NCBI RefSeq assembly: GCF_009708215.1
Contig: NZ_CP046175.1
Coordinates: forward strand, 4,898,001-4,962,000
Length of the DNA: 64,000 bases
Reading direction: 5' to 3'
DNA from: Occultella kanbiaonis
Lineage (GTDB): Bacteria > Actinomycetota > Actinomycetes > Actinomycetales > Beutenbergiaceae
How positions within the stretch are numbered: position 1 is the first letter of the stretch; every line of letters begins with the position of its first letter. Shown piece by piece: positions 8,375 through 17,569 of the stretch. Made by a program: the position numbers and the translations under genes. Under the pieces are notes generated by a model, which was not told where the DNA came from, ran no database searches, and worked only from the letters and a program-made list of their open reading frames with translations.

Positions 8375-10321
8375 TCAGTCGCGGGCGACCGGGAGCCAGA
8401 CCCGCATCGCGCCGGGGGCGCGGTTGCCCCAGGTCGCGAACGGGATGGCGGTCACTGTGGTGATGCCCGACGGCGGAATGTCGCCGGGGTCCGTTCGGTA
8501 CAGGTCGGTCGGTGGTGCGCTCACGCGGAACGTGAGCTCGATGCCGACATCGCCGGTGGCATCCGCGGTCGCGGCCACCTCGCGCGGCGCCTGCGCGGTC
8601 ACGACGGTCAGGTCGTCGACCTCGGTCGACCCCGTGACGTCGGCCTGCTCGATGCAGTACACGACCGGGCCGCGCTCGAGCGCGACGCAGCCGCGGACGG
8701 CGTCCACGCGCGGGTGCCCGGTGGTCCAGCGCGGCGTGAGGTCGAGGTCCAACCGGTACCGGGCGCCGTCGACCAGCTCGACCCGGGCATAGCCGTCGGC
8801 GTCCGCCCGGGACGCTGCGCCGTCGGCCCCGTCGATGCCGACGGTGACCAGCGCGGAGGGCGCCGACCACCCCGGGACCCGCACGGCGAGCCGTGCGCCG
8901 GGGCGCACCGTGCCGCGCACTGCGAGCGTCACCGCACCGGTGCGCGGGTAGTCGGTCTCGATCGTCAGCGTGCCTTCGCCCAGGTGGGCGGGGAGGTCGA
9001 TCTCGGCGCCGGCGAACTGGTGCACGAGGAGCTCGTCGTCGGTGCTGCTGGCGACGTACGCGGCGAGCTGGGCCACCACACGGGCGATGTTCGGCGGGCA
9101 GCAGGCGCAGGCGTACCAGGGGGTGCGCTCGCGCGGCGCGTTCTCCTCGGAGTAGCGGTCCGGGCGCAGCTGGAGCGGGTTGGAGTAGAAGAACCGGGTG
9201 CCGCCCGCGTCCACCGAGGCTGCGAGCGCGTTGTGGATCTCGCGCTCGATGGTCTCGGCGTAGCCGGACCCGCCGTGGGCCAGGGTCATCCGCCAGTTCC
9301 AGTGCAGGTCCGCGATGGTGGCGCAGGTCTCGGCGTACGCGCGTTCTGACGGCAGCTCGTAGTCGTCGCCGAACGCCTCGTCGCGGTGCCGGGCGCCGAA
9401 CGCGCCGGACAGGTACATCTTGCGCTCATGGGCGCTGGCCCACTGGGCGTCCATGGCCGCCAGCAGCGCGGCCTCGCCGGTCTCCAGGTAGAGGTCGGTG
9501 ACACCGGCGTTCAGGTACAGCTGGCGCACGGCGTGCCCGACGGCGGAGCGCGCCTCGCGTACGGGTGCGTGGTCCTGGAAGTAGCGGGCGCCGAGCGAGC
9601 CGACCTTGAGCAGGCCGCGGCCACGCAGGTCGATCATGCGTTGGGCGAGGTCGAGGTGGGCGCGCTCACCGGTGTGCCGGTACAGCTCGACGAGGGCCGT
9701 CTCGATCTCGGGGTGCCCGCAGACACCCTCGATGCCCTCGGGCCCGAAGGTGGCGTGGATCAGGGCGATGAAGCGCTCGGCGATCTCGAGCAGGTCGGCG
9801 CGGCCGGCGGCGCGGTCGAGGGCGATCGCGGCCTGGACCATGTGGCCGAGCACGTACATCTCGTGGGTCCACTCGAGCTCGACGAATCGCTTCTCGGGAT
9901 GGACGCCCTGGATCCAGGTCATCACGTAGCCGGAGTCGTCCTGGACCCGGGCGACGAGTCCGATGACCTCGTCGAGCCAGGCGTTCCACCGGTCGGTGCC
10001 GGACCGGCCGATCTCCCAGGCCACCGCCTCGATCACCTTGTACAGGTCCGAGTCGGCGAACACGAAGCCGCGGAAGTCCGCGTCGGACTCGGAGACCAGC
10101 CGGCGGAAGTTGTCGAGCACCCCGGACGCCTCGAGCTGGTCGATGCAGTGCGGGATGGTCGCGGCCGCGTTCAGGTCCTGCCAGGCACCGAGGCGTCCGT
10201 TCGGGTCGAGCCGCACGGCGCGCAGGTCCAGCGGACGCTGCACGGCGACCGGTCCGGTCGGCACGGCGGGCGCGACGGTGCGGTGGCCCACGGACCCCTC
10301 GAACGTTGTTGGCACGGTCAA
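8375..10321 (-). CDS. GH127 beta-L-arabinofuranosidase (canonical)
   Basis: The roughly 650-residue enzyme removes beta-L-arabinofuranose, as in HypBA1 of Bifidobacterium. The metal/nucleophile motifs are intact: ETC (Glu and Cys ligands) and later CACCPPNIARV with the paired cysteines. No signal peptide is present, so it probably acts in the cytoplasm. Start choice: TTG at 10321 is preceded at 6 bases by AAGGAG, while the ATG at 10336 has no ribosome site and would lie about 11 bases from the predicted transcript start; either is possible. It is the first gene of the operon, under the AGCGTT operator/promoter. Confidence 0.9.
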   Translation of the reverse strand: MTVPTTFEGSVGHRTVAPAVPTGPVAVQRPLDLRAVRLDPNGRLGAWQDLNAAATIPHCIDQLEASGVLDNFRRLVSESDADFRGFVFADSDLYKVIEAVAWEIGRSGTDRWNAWLDEVIGLVARVQDDSGYVMTWIQGVHPEKRFVELEWTHEMYVLGHMVQAAIALDRAAGRADLLEIAERFIALIHATFGPEGIEGVCGHPEIETALVELYRHTGERAHLDLAQRMIDLRGRGLLKVGSLGARYFQDHAPVREARSAVGHAVRQLYLNAGVTDLYLETGEAALLAAMDAQWASAHERKMYLSGAFGARHRDEAFGDDYELPSERAYAETCATIADLHWNWRMTLAHGGSGYAETIEREIHNALAASVDAGGTRFFYSNPLQLRPDRYSEENAPRERTPWYACACCPPNIARVVAQLAAYVASSTDDELLVHQFAGAEIDLPAHLGEGTLTIETDYPRTGAVTLAVRGTVRPGARLAVRVPGWSAPSALVTVGIDGADGAASRADADGYARVELVDGARYRLDLDLTPRWTTGHPRVDAVRGCVALERGPVVYCIEQADVTGSTEVDDLTVVTAQAPREVAATADATGDVGIELTFRVSAPPTDLYRTDPGDIPPSGITTVTAIPFATWGNRAPGAMRVWLPVARD

Positions 10322-10353
10322 CTCTGACTCCTTCATCGGTGCGACGAGGACCA

Positions 10354-10382
10354 TTGTTAACGCTCTCATTCAGCGTTGTCAA
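10354..10382 (-). promoter_or_regulatory. Promoter with LacI-type operator ahead of the GH127-ABC operon
   Basis: On the minus strand TTGACA (10377-10382) and TAACAA (10354-10359) are separated by exactly 17 bases. The spacer contains the inverted pair AACGCT-7-AGCGTT, which runs into the -10 box, so a bound repressor would occlude RNA polymerase. A further AGCGTTGTCA half-site occurs about 20 bases upstream (near 10395-10404). The same core AGCGTTAACA overlaps the -10 boxes at 24.26 and 20.0 kb. Confidence 0.75.
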
Positions 10383-10452
10383 TCGGCAAGCCATCAGCGT
10401 TGTCATTTCGTTGTCAGACCGTTGCTCGACCAGCGGCGGGGCAACGGGCCGG

Positions 10453-11124
10453 TCAGCCGGTCAGGCCGGTGACACGCATGGTGATGTTGATCCGGCCGGC
10501 GGTGAGGCCGCAGCCATCGGGCGCCGTGCCCGGGTGGACCTTCTGGATGCCGTGGTAGGCGAGCCGGGACGGACCGCCGAACACGAACAGGTCCCCCGAG
10601 GCGAGGTCGATGTCCTGGTACGGCTTGTTCCGGCTCTCGGTATTGCCGAACCTGAACCGGCTGGTGTCGCCGATCGACAGGGAGACGACGGGCGCGAGGG
10701 AGCGCTCGTCCCTGTCCTGGTGCATGCCCATCCGGGCCTGGTGGTCGTAGTAGTTCACGAGGGCCGTGTCCGGCGTGTAGTCGTCGCCGGCGCTCGGGTC
10801 CCCGGTCACCTCAGCCAGGGCCAGGCGGCCCAGCCGCACCATCCAGGCCGGGAGGTCGAGCACCCGGTTGCCGTTCACGTCGACGGCCTCGCGGGTGTAC
10901 TCGTAGGGGCGCCAGTGCCAGCCAAGACAGACGGTCTTCACGCTCATCTCGTGCCCGCGGACCTTTGCCGCCCGGATCGGCACCGGTCCGTCGGCCCACT
11001 CGCGGAACCTGGCGACGATCCACGCCTGCTGGTCCAGGGTCAGCCAGTTCGGCACCCAGGTGGCGCCGTCCGCGAGCTGCCGGCGGGGCCGGGCCAGCAG
11101 GTCGTCGCCGAAGAGGCCGTCCAT
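10453..11124 (-). CDS. alkB: AlkB-like 2-oxoglutarate/Fe(II)-dependent DNA repair dioxygenase
   Basis: The 223-residue enzyme of the AlkB family oxidatively removes alkyl groups from damaged bases. The iron triad is visible: H135 and D137 in MHQDRD, and H191 in AYHGI. The C-terminal RINITMR motif binds 2-oxoglutarate (R211) and closes the active site (R217). It is close to AlkB2-like proteins of actinobacteria. The ATG at 11124 overlaps the TGA of the Ada-like gene (TGATG), so the two are translationally coupled. Confidence 0.92.
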   Translation of the reverse strand: MDGLFGDDLLARPRRQLADGATWVPNWLTLDQQAWIVARFREWADGPVPIRAAKVRGHEMSVKTVCLGWHWRPYEYTREAVDVNGNRVLDLPAWMVRLGRLALAEVTGDPSAGDDYTPDTALVNYYDHQARMGMHQDRDERSLAPVVSLSIGDTSRFRFGNTESRNKPYQDIDLASGDLFVFGGPSRLAYHGIQKVHPGTAPDGCGLTAGRINITMRVTGLTG

Positions 11125-11378
11125 CACCGCTCCTTCCACGCCGCGTACTCGTGCCGAAGGCATACGCCACAGGGGCGATACCCGGCCGCGATCGCGGTGG
11201 CCTCGTCGGCGAAGAACACTCGATCCGTCACGTACCCGCCTCTCGCGATCGCCCGCAGCGCGGCCGGGCAGTCCAGCCGCCCGTAGATCCTCCCGCGCCG
11301 ATGTCCACCCAGTACACCGGGGGTCGTGGAGCGGTACGGCCTTCCGTCGGGGCCCTGGAGGAGGTAGCTGGTCATCAT
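11124..11378 (-). CDS. Stand-alone Ada-like zinc-binding domain protein lacking the acceptor cysteine
   Basis: This 84-residue protein consists almost only of an Ada metal-binding domain. The motif that reads IFCRPSC in E. coli Ada is IYGRLDC here: the first Cys (the methyl acceptor and zinc ligand, Cys38) is Gly33, while the second (C37) and the later RPCGVC pair (C70, C73) remain. It can therefore probably not repair methylphosphotriesters by the Ada reaction, and zinc would need another fourth ligand. It may bind DNA or act as a partner of the coupled AlkB. AGGGG precedes the double ATG (11378/11375). Confidence 0.8.
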   Translation of the reverse strand: MMTSYLLQGPDGRPYRSTTPGVLGGHRRGRIYGRLDCPAALRAIARGGYVTDRVFFADEATAIAAGYRPCGVCLRHEYAAWKER

Positions 11379-11424
11379 GTCCCCTGAAGTCGCGGCGCAG
11401 ACCCGGAGTGTGAGGTGTGACGCC

Positions 11425-12438
11425 CTACCCGTCCCGGCCAGCCGGAGCCGACGACTCCCGGGGCACCAGATGCGCGCCGGTGTGCACCACCCGGGGCGGC
11501 TCGTCCCGGCCACCGATCCGCTCGATCAGCATCCGCACCGTGGCGGCGACCATCTCCCCCTGCTCGGGGCTGACCGAGGACAGCGGCGGCGTCGTGAACT
11601 CGGCCTCATCGGTGTCGTCGAAGCCGGTCACCGCCACATCCTGCGGCACCCGCAAGCCGTGGCTGCGCAGCCCGCGCAGGGCTCCGACCGCCATCGCGTC
11701 GTTGAAGCACATGACGGCGTCGAACTCCACGCCGGTCTGCAACAGGCCCACCACGGCCTCGTAGCCGGAGGCGCGCCGGTCCCAGTCCGACCCGGTGACC
11801 AGCAGTCGCTCGTCGAGCGCGATGCCATGGGCGGCGAGCGCGTCGAGGTACCCGGCGAACCGACTTCCCTGCGGCGCCCCGCCCGGGCCGATGCCGATCA
11901 GTGCGATCCGGCGGCGGCCGGTCTCGAGCAGGTGCTCGGCCATGGCCCGGAACCCCGTGCTCTCCCCCATGATGACGCAGTCGAACGTCGGCATGATCCC
12001 GCCGCCGAGCTGCACCACGGGCCGCGGCGGGACCGCGTCACCGAGGACCTCGGGGCTCAGTCCGTGCGGGCACAGGATCACGCCGTCGACGTCCGGGGTG
12101 GTGATGCCGAGCACCGCGTCCCGCTCGGCCGCGGTGTCGTGGGCGATCCGCAGCGTAGTCGTCAGCCCGTGCTCCTCCAGCGCCAGGATCAGCCGCTCGG
12201 CGACCTCGGCGAAGTAGGGCTGGTAGATCATCGGCACCACCACGGCGACCCGCCCGGTGCGGCCCGACGCCAGCCCGCGGCCGGCCTCGTTGACGGCGTA
12301 GCCGGCCTCCGCGACGGCCGCGAGCACCCTGGCCCTGGTGGCCTCGGCGACGTAGCGGCGCCCGAGCAGCACGTTGGAGACCGTCTTGGCCGAGACACCG
12401 GCCCGCACGGCCACGTCCGCCAGGGTCGGCCGGCTCAT
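11425..12438 (-). CDS. LacI-family transcriptional regulator (second gene of tandem pair)
   Basis: The 337-residue regulator has an N-terminal helix-turn-helix (TLADVAVRAGVSAKTVSNVL) and a periplasmic-binding-protein-like ligand domain. The recognition helix reads SAKTVSNVLLG, with Asn where most family members have Arg. The ATG overlaps the stop of the preceding LacI gene by four bases (ATGA), so the two are co-translated. Lying between the GH127-ABC operon and the GH51 gene, it is a candidate repressor for the AGCGTTAACA operators, but the sequence cannot assign which of the three LacI proteins binds them. Confidence 0.9.
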   Translation of the reverse strand: MSRPTLADVAVRAGVSAKTVSNVLLGRRYVAEATRARVLAAVAEAGYAVNEAGRGLASGRTGRVAVVVPMIYQPYFAEVAERLILALEEHGLTTTLRIAHDTAAERDAVLGITTPDVDGVILCPHGLSPEVLGDAVPPRPVVQLGGGIMPTFDCVIMGESTGFRAMAEHLLETGRRRIALIGIGPGGAPQGSRFAGYLDALAAHGIALDERLLVTGSDWDRRASGYEAVVGLLQTGVEFDAVMCFNDAMAVGALRGLRSHGLRVPQDVAVTGFDDTDEAEFTTPPLSSVSPEQGEMVAATVRMLIERIGGRDEPPRVVHTGAHLVPRESSAPAGRDG

Positions 12439-13457
12439 CGTGGCGCTCCCATCGTCGATTCGCGCCGGACCAGCTCCACGGGCAGGACCACGCGTCGGGG
12501 CACGGCCGGCGCGGTTCCGGCGATCCGCTCGGCGAGCAGGTCGAGCGCAGCACGGGCCAGTCGCGCCGGCCCGGGGTCGACCGTGGTCAGGGACGGCGTC
12601 GAGAACCACCCGTCGTCCAGATTGTCGTACCCGAGCAGGGCCACCTCGCCCGGCACCTCCACGCCGCGGGCGGTCAGCGCGGACAGCGCACCGAGGGCCA
12701 CCTCGTCGTTGACGCAGATCAGGGTGTCGGTGCCCGGGTGGGCGGCCAGGGCGTCGACCGCGGCGGCGGCACCCCAGCCGCGGTCCCATTCGCCGTCGGG
12801 CCGGATCACGGGCACCGTGGCCTCGAAGCCGGCCGCCGCGAGCGCCGCGCGGGTCACCGCGCCCGGTTCGGCGAGCGCGCCGGGGGTGCGCGGCCCACGG
12901 TCCGCGCCACGGTCACCGCCGAGCAGGAGAGGTCGACGGCGTCCGAGCACCGCGAGGTGGCGCGTCACCATGCCCATGGCGGAGGCCACGTCGTCGAGCA
13001 CGAGGTCCGCGTCCGCGTCGTCGCCCTGCACCACGACGACCGGGCGGTCGGTGAGGGCTCCGTCGAGCGGGAGTCCGGCGCCGTCGTCGCCGATCAGGAC
13101 GACGCCGTCGTAGCTCGGTCCGCGACCGTCCAGTACCGCGCGGATCCGGGTCGGGTCACCGTGGCTCGGTTCGACCGCCGACTGCAGCCCGCGTCGGTCG
13201 GTCTCGGTGACGAGCGCCTCGACGAGCGCCGCGAGGTAGGGCCGGCGCAGCCCCGCGACGGCGATGCCGATCACCCCGGTCCGGCCGGTGCGCAGGGCTC
13301 GGGCACTGCCGTTCGGCACCCAGCCGAGGCTCGCGATGGCGTCCCGGACGCGGGCGACCGTCTCCGGCCGGATGTGGGGTTCGCTGTTGACCACCCGGGA
13401 GACCGTCTTCAGGGACACCCCGGCCAGCGCAGCCACATCCCGCATCGTCGCCGCCAT
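12435..13457 (-). CDS. LacI-family transcriptional regulator (first gene of tandem pair)
   Basis: The 340-residue LacI/GalR protein has the helix-turn-helix RDVAALAGVSLKTVSRVVN and a sugar-binding domain with the family's usual C-terminal segment (VPGEVALLGYDN). It is only moderately similar to the overlapping downstream LacI gene, so it does not look like a very recent duplication. Co-production in fixed proportion would allow hetero-oligomers. The ligand is unknown; context suggests an arabinose- or xylose-derived sugar. Confidence 0.9.
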   Translation of the reverse strand: MAATMRDVAALAGVSLKTVSRVVNSEPHIRPETVARVRDAIASLGWVPNGSARALRTGRTGVIGIAVAGLRRPYLAALVEALVTETDRRGLQSAVEPSHGDPTRIRAVLDGRGPSYDGVVLIGDDGAGLPLDGALTDRPVVVVQGDDADADLVLDDVASAMGMVTRHLAVLGRRRPLLLGGDRGADRGPRTPGALAEPGAVTRAALAAAGFEATVPVIRPDGEWDRGWGAAAAVDALAAHPGTDTLICVNDEVALGALSALTARGVEVPGEVALLGYDNLDDGWFSTPSLTTVDPGPARLARAALDLLAERIAGTAPAVPRRVVLPVELVRRESTMGAPR

Positions 13458-13590
13458 GTGGTCAGGGTAGGCCCGAGTCAGCCCCGGACTCGCATCGTCG
13501 GACTGCCCCCCGATGCCCTGACCACCCCACGGTTGCCGTCACCTCTCGTGGCCGGCCCGGCCGTCGCGGTCCGGACCACAGGGTCGCGCA

Positions 13591-13722
13591 CTCCACTGAC
13601 GCGAACCGCGAGTCACACGCTGGCCAACCCACGTTTCGCGACAGGGGAACCACGCGCCACGCTCCACTGACGCGAACTGCGGGTCACGCACCCGCCGACC
13701 CACGTTTCGCGGCAGCGGAACC
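13591..13722. repeat. Two tandem 61-bp intergenic repeats with hairpin potential
   Basis: Copies at 13591-13651 and 13662-13722 agree at 52 of 61 positions. Each starts CTCCACTGACGCGAAC and contains CCCACGTTTCGCG, whose reverse complement partly matches the start, so each can fold. They fill most of the 294-base gap 13458-13751 between the GH51 gene (3' end) and the LacI start. They could act as terminators or be an interspersed element; the word CACTGACGC recurs in the repeats at 49.2 kb. Confidence 0.7.
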
Positions 13723-13751
13723 TGAGGGTGCGGGCCGGCCGGCGCCAGGCC

Positions 13752-15275
13752 TCAGGCGAGTTCCAGCTCCACCGTCACGAACGCGTGCGCCGGGATGCTC
13801 ACCCGCAGGATCCCGCCCTCGACGCTCAGGCCGTCGAGGTCCTGTACCGCGACGTCCGTGACCGCGGCGGTGTTGTGCGCGTTCAGCACATCGGCGGTCA
13901 GGACCCGCCCGCGCACGCCGGCCACGGTCCGGCCGCGCAGGTCGAGGTCGACCTCCAGCGGGGCGTCGGCGTCCAGGTTCGTCAGGGACACCAGGGCCCG
14001 GCCGTCCTTCGTGCTGGCCGAGACCGAGAACGTGTCCAGCTCGCTCTCCCCGACCGTGCGCGTGGTCCCTTCGGACTTCACATCGACCCGCAGCGAGGCG
14101 GCGTCCTGGTGCCCGGAGTTCATCTCGAACACGTGGTAGGTCGGCGTGAGCACGAGGGCACCGGAGTCCGGGTCGGTGAGGATCATCGCCTGCAGCACGT
14201 TCACGGTCTGGGCGATGTTGGCCATCACGAGCCGGTCCGCGTGGCGGTGGAAGGCGTCGAAGTGGACGCTGGCCACGAGCGCGTCGCGCATCGTGTTCTG
14301 CTGGTACAGGAACCCGGGGTTCGTGCCGGGCTCAACGTTCCACCAGGTGCCCCACTCGTCCAGGATCAGGCCGACCTTCTTCTTCGGGTCGTAGCAGTCC
14401 ATCACGGCCGCGTGACCGGCGATGAGCTCCTCCACCCGCGCGGCCTTGACCATGGTCGCGTAGTAGTCGTCGAGGTCGAACTCGAGCGCGCTGCCCTTGT
14501 CCGACCACGGCCCGGGCACCGTGTAGTAGTGGAACGTCAGTCCCTGGAAGTACCCGCGCGGCTCCTTCGCGCAGCCGAGGCAGTTGACCGCCTTCATGAG
14601 GGTCTCGGTCCACGCGTAGTCGTCGTCGGAGGCCCCGGCGGCGATCCGGTAGAGCTTGTTGCCACCGTGGTCGCGGCAGTACGTGGCGTAGCGGCGGGCC
14701 TCATCGGCGTAGTGCTGGGCGCTCATGTTCCCGCCGCAGCCCCATGCCTCGTTCCCGATCCCCCAGAACGGCACCTGCCACGGTTCGTCGCGGCCGTTCG
14801 CCTTGCGCAGCCGCACCATCGGGGAGTCGCCGTCCCGGGTCAGGTACTCGACCCAGTCGCTCATCTCCTTCACCGTGCCGGAGCCGACGTTGCCGTTGAT
14901 GTACGGCTCGGCGCCGAGCAGCTCGCACAGGGCCATGAACTCGTGGGTGCCGAAGTGGTTGTTCTCCTCGACGTTGCCCCAGTGCGTGTTCACCATCGAG
15001 GGGCGCTCACTGCGCGGGCCGATCCCGTCCATCCAGTGGTACTCGTCCGCGAAGCAGCCACCGGGCCAGCGCAGGTTCGGGATGTTCAGGGCCCGCAGCG
15101 CCTCCACGACGTCCAGGCGGATGCCGCCGGCGTTCGGGATGTCGGAGTCCTCACCCACGTAGAAGCCGCCGTAGATGCACCGGCCCAGGTGCTCGGCGAA
15201 GTGTCCGTACAGGTGCCGGCTGATGACCGGCCCCTCCACGTCGAGGTTGATGATGGCCTTGGCTGATGCGTTCAC
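13752..15275 (-). CDS. GH51 alpha-L-arabinofuranosidase (first)
   Basis: The 507-residue retaining exo-enzyme has the acid/base Glu in GIGNEAWG (E176) and the nucleophile Glu in LILDEWGTW (E307), within a barrel followed by the usual C-terminal beta domain. There is no signal peptide, so it should hydrolyse imported arabino-oligosaccharides. The start is GTG (15275) with GGAG 7-9 bases upstream. It is transcribed alone, convergent with nothing upstream and divergent from the P-loop kinase gene. It is clearly different from the other GH51 at 16-17.5 kb, suggesting distinct linkage preferences. Confidence 0.93.
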   Translation of the reverse strand: MNASAKAIINLDVEGPVISRHLYGHFAEHLGRCIYGGFYVGEDSDIPNAGGIRLDVVEALRALNIPNLRWPGGCFADEYHWMDGIGPRSERPSMVNTHWGNVEENNHFGTHEFMALCELLGAEPYINGNVGSGTVKEMSDWVEYLTRDGDSPMVRLRKANGRDEPWQVPFWGIGNEAWGCGGNMSAQHYADEARRYATYCRDHGGNKLYRIAAGASDDDYAWTETLMKAVNCLGCAKEPRGYFQGLTFHYYTVPGPWSDKGSALEFDLDDYYATMVKAARVEELIAGHAAVMDCYDPKKKVGLILDEWGTWWNVEPGTNPGFLYQQNTMRDALVASVHFDAFHRHADRLVMANIAQTVNVLQAMILTDPDSGALVLTPTYHVFEMNSGHQDAASLRVDVKSEGTTRTVGESELDTFSVSASTKDGRALVSLTNLDADAPLEVDLDLRGRTVAGVRGRVLTADVLNAHNTAAVTDVAVQDLDGLSVEGGILRVSIPAHAFVTVELELA

Positions 15276-15329
15276 GTGAGCACTCCACTGGGGTGACGGT
15301 TGCGGTTAAGGATGCTGGTGCGAGATGGG

Positions 15330-15335
15330 GATAAT
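15330..15335 (+). promoter_or_regulatory. -10 box for leaderless transcription of the kinase gene
   Basis: GATAAT ends 6 bases before the ATG at 15342, so the transcript would start at or within a base of the A of ATG. This supports both the chosen start and leaderless translation, which is frequent in actinobacteria. Confidence 0.5.
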
Positions 15336-15341
15336 GGCCGG

Positions 15342-16010
15342 ATGCCCGAAGGTCCCGACCCCGACAGTGCCGGCGATGCGCTCTTCCCCATCCCGGAGGG
15401 CGCCCGACAGGTCCGGCGCCGGGTGGTGCTGCTGACCGGCCCGTCCGGCTCCGGCAAGAGTTCGCTGACCCGCCGGCTCGGACTGCCGGTGGTACCGCTG
15501 GACGACTTCTACTTCGACATCGACCGACCAGGCCTGCCGTCCCGGTACGGCAGCGTGGACTGGGACTCGCCGGCGTCCTGGGACCACGACGGCGCCCGGG
15601 CCGCGCTGGTGGCGCTGTGCCGGGACGGCGCGAGCGACCTGCCGCTCTACGACATCCCGTCCTCGCGCCGCACCGGCACCACCCACCTGGTCCTCGACCG
15701 CGAGCCACTCGTGATCGCCGAGGGCATCTTCGCCGCAGAACTGGTCGCGGACCTGCGCGCCGAGGACGTGCTCGCCGACGCGATCTGCCTGCTCCGCCCG
15801 CGGATGCAGACGTTCTGGTTCCGGCTGCTCCGGGACTTCGCCGAGTCCCGCAAGCCCCCGATGACGCTGATCCGCCGAGGCACCGCCCTGTTCCGGGCCG
15901 AGCCCGGGCTCATCCGCGGCTGGGTGGCCAAGGGCTGCCGCGCCATCGGCGTGGCCGAGGCCGAGCGCGACATCCGCGCCCTGGCCGCGGCGCCGACCGC
16001 CCGGCGGTGA
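15342..16010 (+). CDS. Uridine kinase-like P-loop NTPase
   Basis: The 222-residue protein has a Walker A motif TGPSGSGKSSL and the uridine kinase-like VVPLDDFYFDID segment where the substrate-binding Asp lies. A later REPLVIAEGIFA corresponds to the Walker B-like strand. It probably phosphorylates a nucleoside or other small alcohol, but such proteins in actinobacteria are mostly uncharacterised. The ATG at 15342 is favoured by the -10 box just upstream; earlier in-frame TTG and ATG codons lack a ribosome site. It is the only plus-strand gene within the arabinose island and is probably unrelated to it. Confidence 0.82.
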   Translation: MPEGPDPDSAGDALFPIPEGARQVRRRVVLLTGPSGSGKSSLTRRLGLPVVPLDDFYFDIDRPGLPSRYGSVDWDSPASWDHDGARAALVALCRDGASDLPLYDIPSSRRTGTTHLVLDREPLVIAEGIFAAELVADLRAEDVLADAICLLRPRMQTFWFRLLRDFAESRKPPMTLIRRGTALFRAEPGLIRGWVAKGCRAIGVAEAERDIRALAAAPTARR

Positions 16011-16040
16011 GCCGCCCGGGCGGCCGGCACCGGCCACGAC

Positions 16041-17549
16041 TCAGGCGCCCAACCGCACCACGGACCAGGAGACGGCCGGCAGCTCGACCGTGACGACGCC
16101 GTCGGACACTGCGGCCGTGCCGTTATCGACCGGCAGCACCGACGTCGCGTCGTCCGCGGACGCCGCCCAGGTGTGATCCGGGTTGGACAGCGTCTGGGCG
16201 TCGACGACCCGCACGTCGCCGAGCGAGCGCACGTCGACGGTCAGGGTCAGCGACTCCGTGGTGGACCGGTTGACGGCGAAGATCGCCACCGCGCCGGTCT
16301 CGGGGTCGCGGGTCGCGACGGCGTCCAGGGCCGAGACCTCGCCGAACTTCTCGGTCTCGAGCGTCGGTGCCTCGACGGCCACCTGCAGCACCTCGCCCCT
16401 GGCGTGCTCGGACGTGAGCGCGAACGGGTGGAACGTGGTCTGGCGCCAGGAGCGCCCGCCCGGCTCGGTCATGATCGGCGCGATCACGTTGACGAGCTGG
16501 GCGAGGGACGCCGAGTGCACCCGGTCGGTGTGCCGCAGCAGCGAGATGAGCAGGTTGCCCACCACCACGGCGTCGGCCACGTTGTAGCGGTCCTCGAGCA
16601 GCACCGGCGCGACCGGCCAGTCGTCCCCGGTCGGCGGACGGGACTCGGCGCGGTGCTGGTACCAGACGTTCCACTCGTCGAAGGAGATGTGGATGCGCTT
16701 GGTCAGCTTCTTCGCGGCCCGCACGGCGTCCGCGGTGGCGCTCACCGAGTCGATGAAGTGGTCCATGTCGACGGCGGAGGCCAGGAAGGAGGCCAGGTCG
16801 CCGTCCTTCTCGCTGTAGTAGGCGTGCGCGGAGACGTAGTCGACGTACTCGTACGCCTCCTCCAGCACGGTGGCCTCCCACGCGCCGAAGGTCGGCATCG
16901 CCGAGGACGAGCTGCCGCAGACCACGAGCTCGAGGTCGGGGTCGATCATCCGCATCGCGCGGGCGGTCTCGGTGGCCAGGCGCCCGTACTCGTGTGCGGT
17001 CTTGTGCCCGATCTGCCAGGGGCCGTCCATCTCGTTGCCGAGGCACCACATCTTGATGCCGTACGGCTCCTCGGCACCGTTCGCGCGGCGCTGGTCGGAC
17101 AGGTGCGTGCCGCCGGCGACGTTGCAGTACTCGAGGATGTCGAGGGCCTCCTGCACGCCGCGGGTGCCGAGGTTGACGGCCATCATCGGTTCGACGTCGG
17201 CCTTCTTCGCCCAGCGCATGAACTCGTCCACGCCCACCGTGTTCGGGTCGGTGGAGTGCCAGGCCAGGTCGAGTCGGCTCGGACGCTGCTCGCGCGGGCC
17301 GACCCCGTCCTCCCAGCGGTACCCGGAGACGAAGTTGCCGCCCGGGTAGCGCACGGTGCCGGTGCCGAGCTCCTTGACGAGGTCGAGGACGTCGCCGCGG
17401 AAGCCGTCCTCATCGGCGCTCGGGTGCTCGGGGTCGTGGATGCCGGTGTACACGCACCGGCCGAGGTGCTCGACGAAGGAGCCGAACGTGCGGCGGCGGA
17501 CGGGCCCGACGACGAACGCCGGGTCGATCACGAGGGATGCGGTCAACAT
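16041..17549 (-). CDS. abfA: GH51 alpha-L-arabinofuranosidase (second, AbfA type)
   Basis: The 502-residue enzyme has the classical AbfA signature: acid/base E173 in CLGNEMDGPW and nucleophile E292 in ISFDEWNVWY, plus an N-terminal FVEHLGRCVYTGI segment. There is no signal peptide. It releases terminal alpha-L-arabinofuranose from arabinan or arabinoxylan oligomers in the cytoplasm. AGGAG is 6 bases before the ATG (17549), and the gene lies 20 bases after the GH27-like gene, forming an operon dehydrogenase-GH27-abfA that starts downstream of the shared operator at 20.0 kb. Confidence 0.95.
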   Translation of the reverse strand: MLTASLVIDPAFVVGPVRRRTFGSFVEHLGRCVYTGIHDPEHPSADEDGFRGDVLDLVKELGTGTVRYPGGNFVSGYRWEDGVGPREQRPSRLDLAWHSTDPNTVGVDEFMRWAKKADVEPMMAVNLGTRGVQEALDILEYCNVAGGTHLSDQRRANGAEEPYGIKMWCLGNEMDGPWQIGHKTAHEYGRLATETARAMRMIDPDLELVVCGSSSSAMPTFGAWEATVLEEAYEYVDYVSAHAYYSEKDGDLASFLASAVDMDHFIDSVSATADAVRAAKKLTKRIHISFDEWNVWYQHRAESRPPTGDDWPVAPVLLEDRYNVADAVVVGNLLISLLRHTDRVHSASLAQLVNVIAPIMTEPGGRSWRQTTFHPFALTSEHARGEVLQVAVEAPTLETEKFGEVSALDAVATRDPETGAVAIFAVNRSTTESLTLTVDVRSLGDVRVVDAQTLSNPDHTWAASADDATSVLPVDNGTAAVSDGVVTVELPAVSWSVVRLGA

Positions 17550-17569
17550 GGGGTGCTCCTGGTTGCGGG

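Noticed and set aside
13591-13722. CRISPR array
   Set aside because: Only two imperfect copies, 10 bases apart, with no spacer series and no cas gene nearby.
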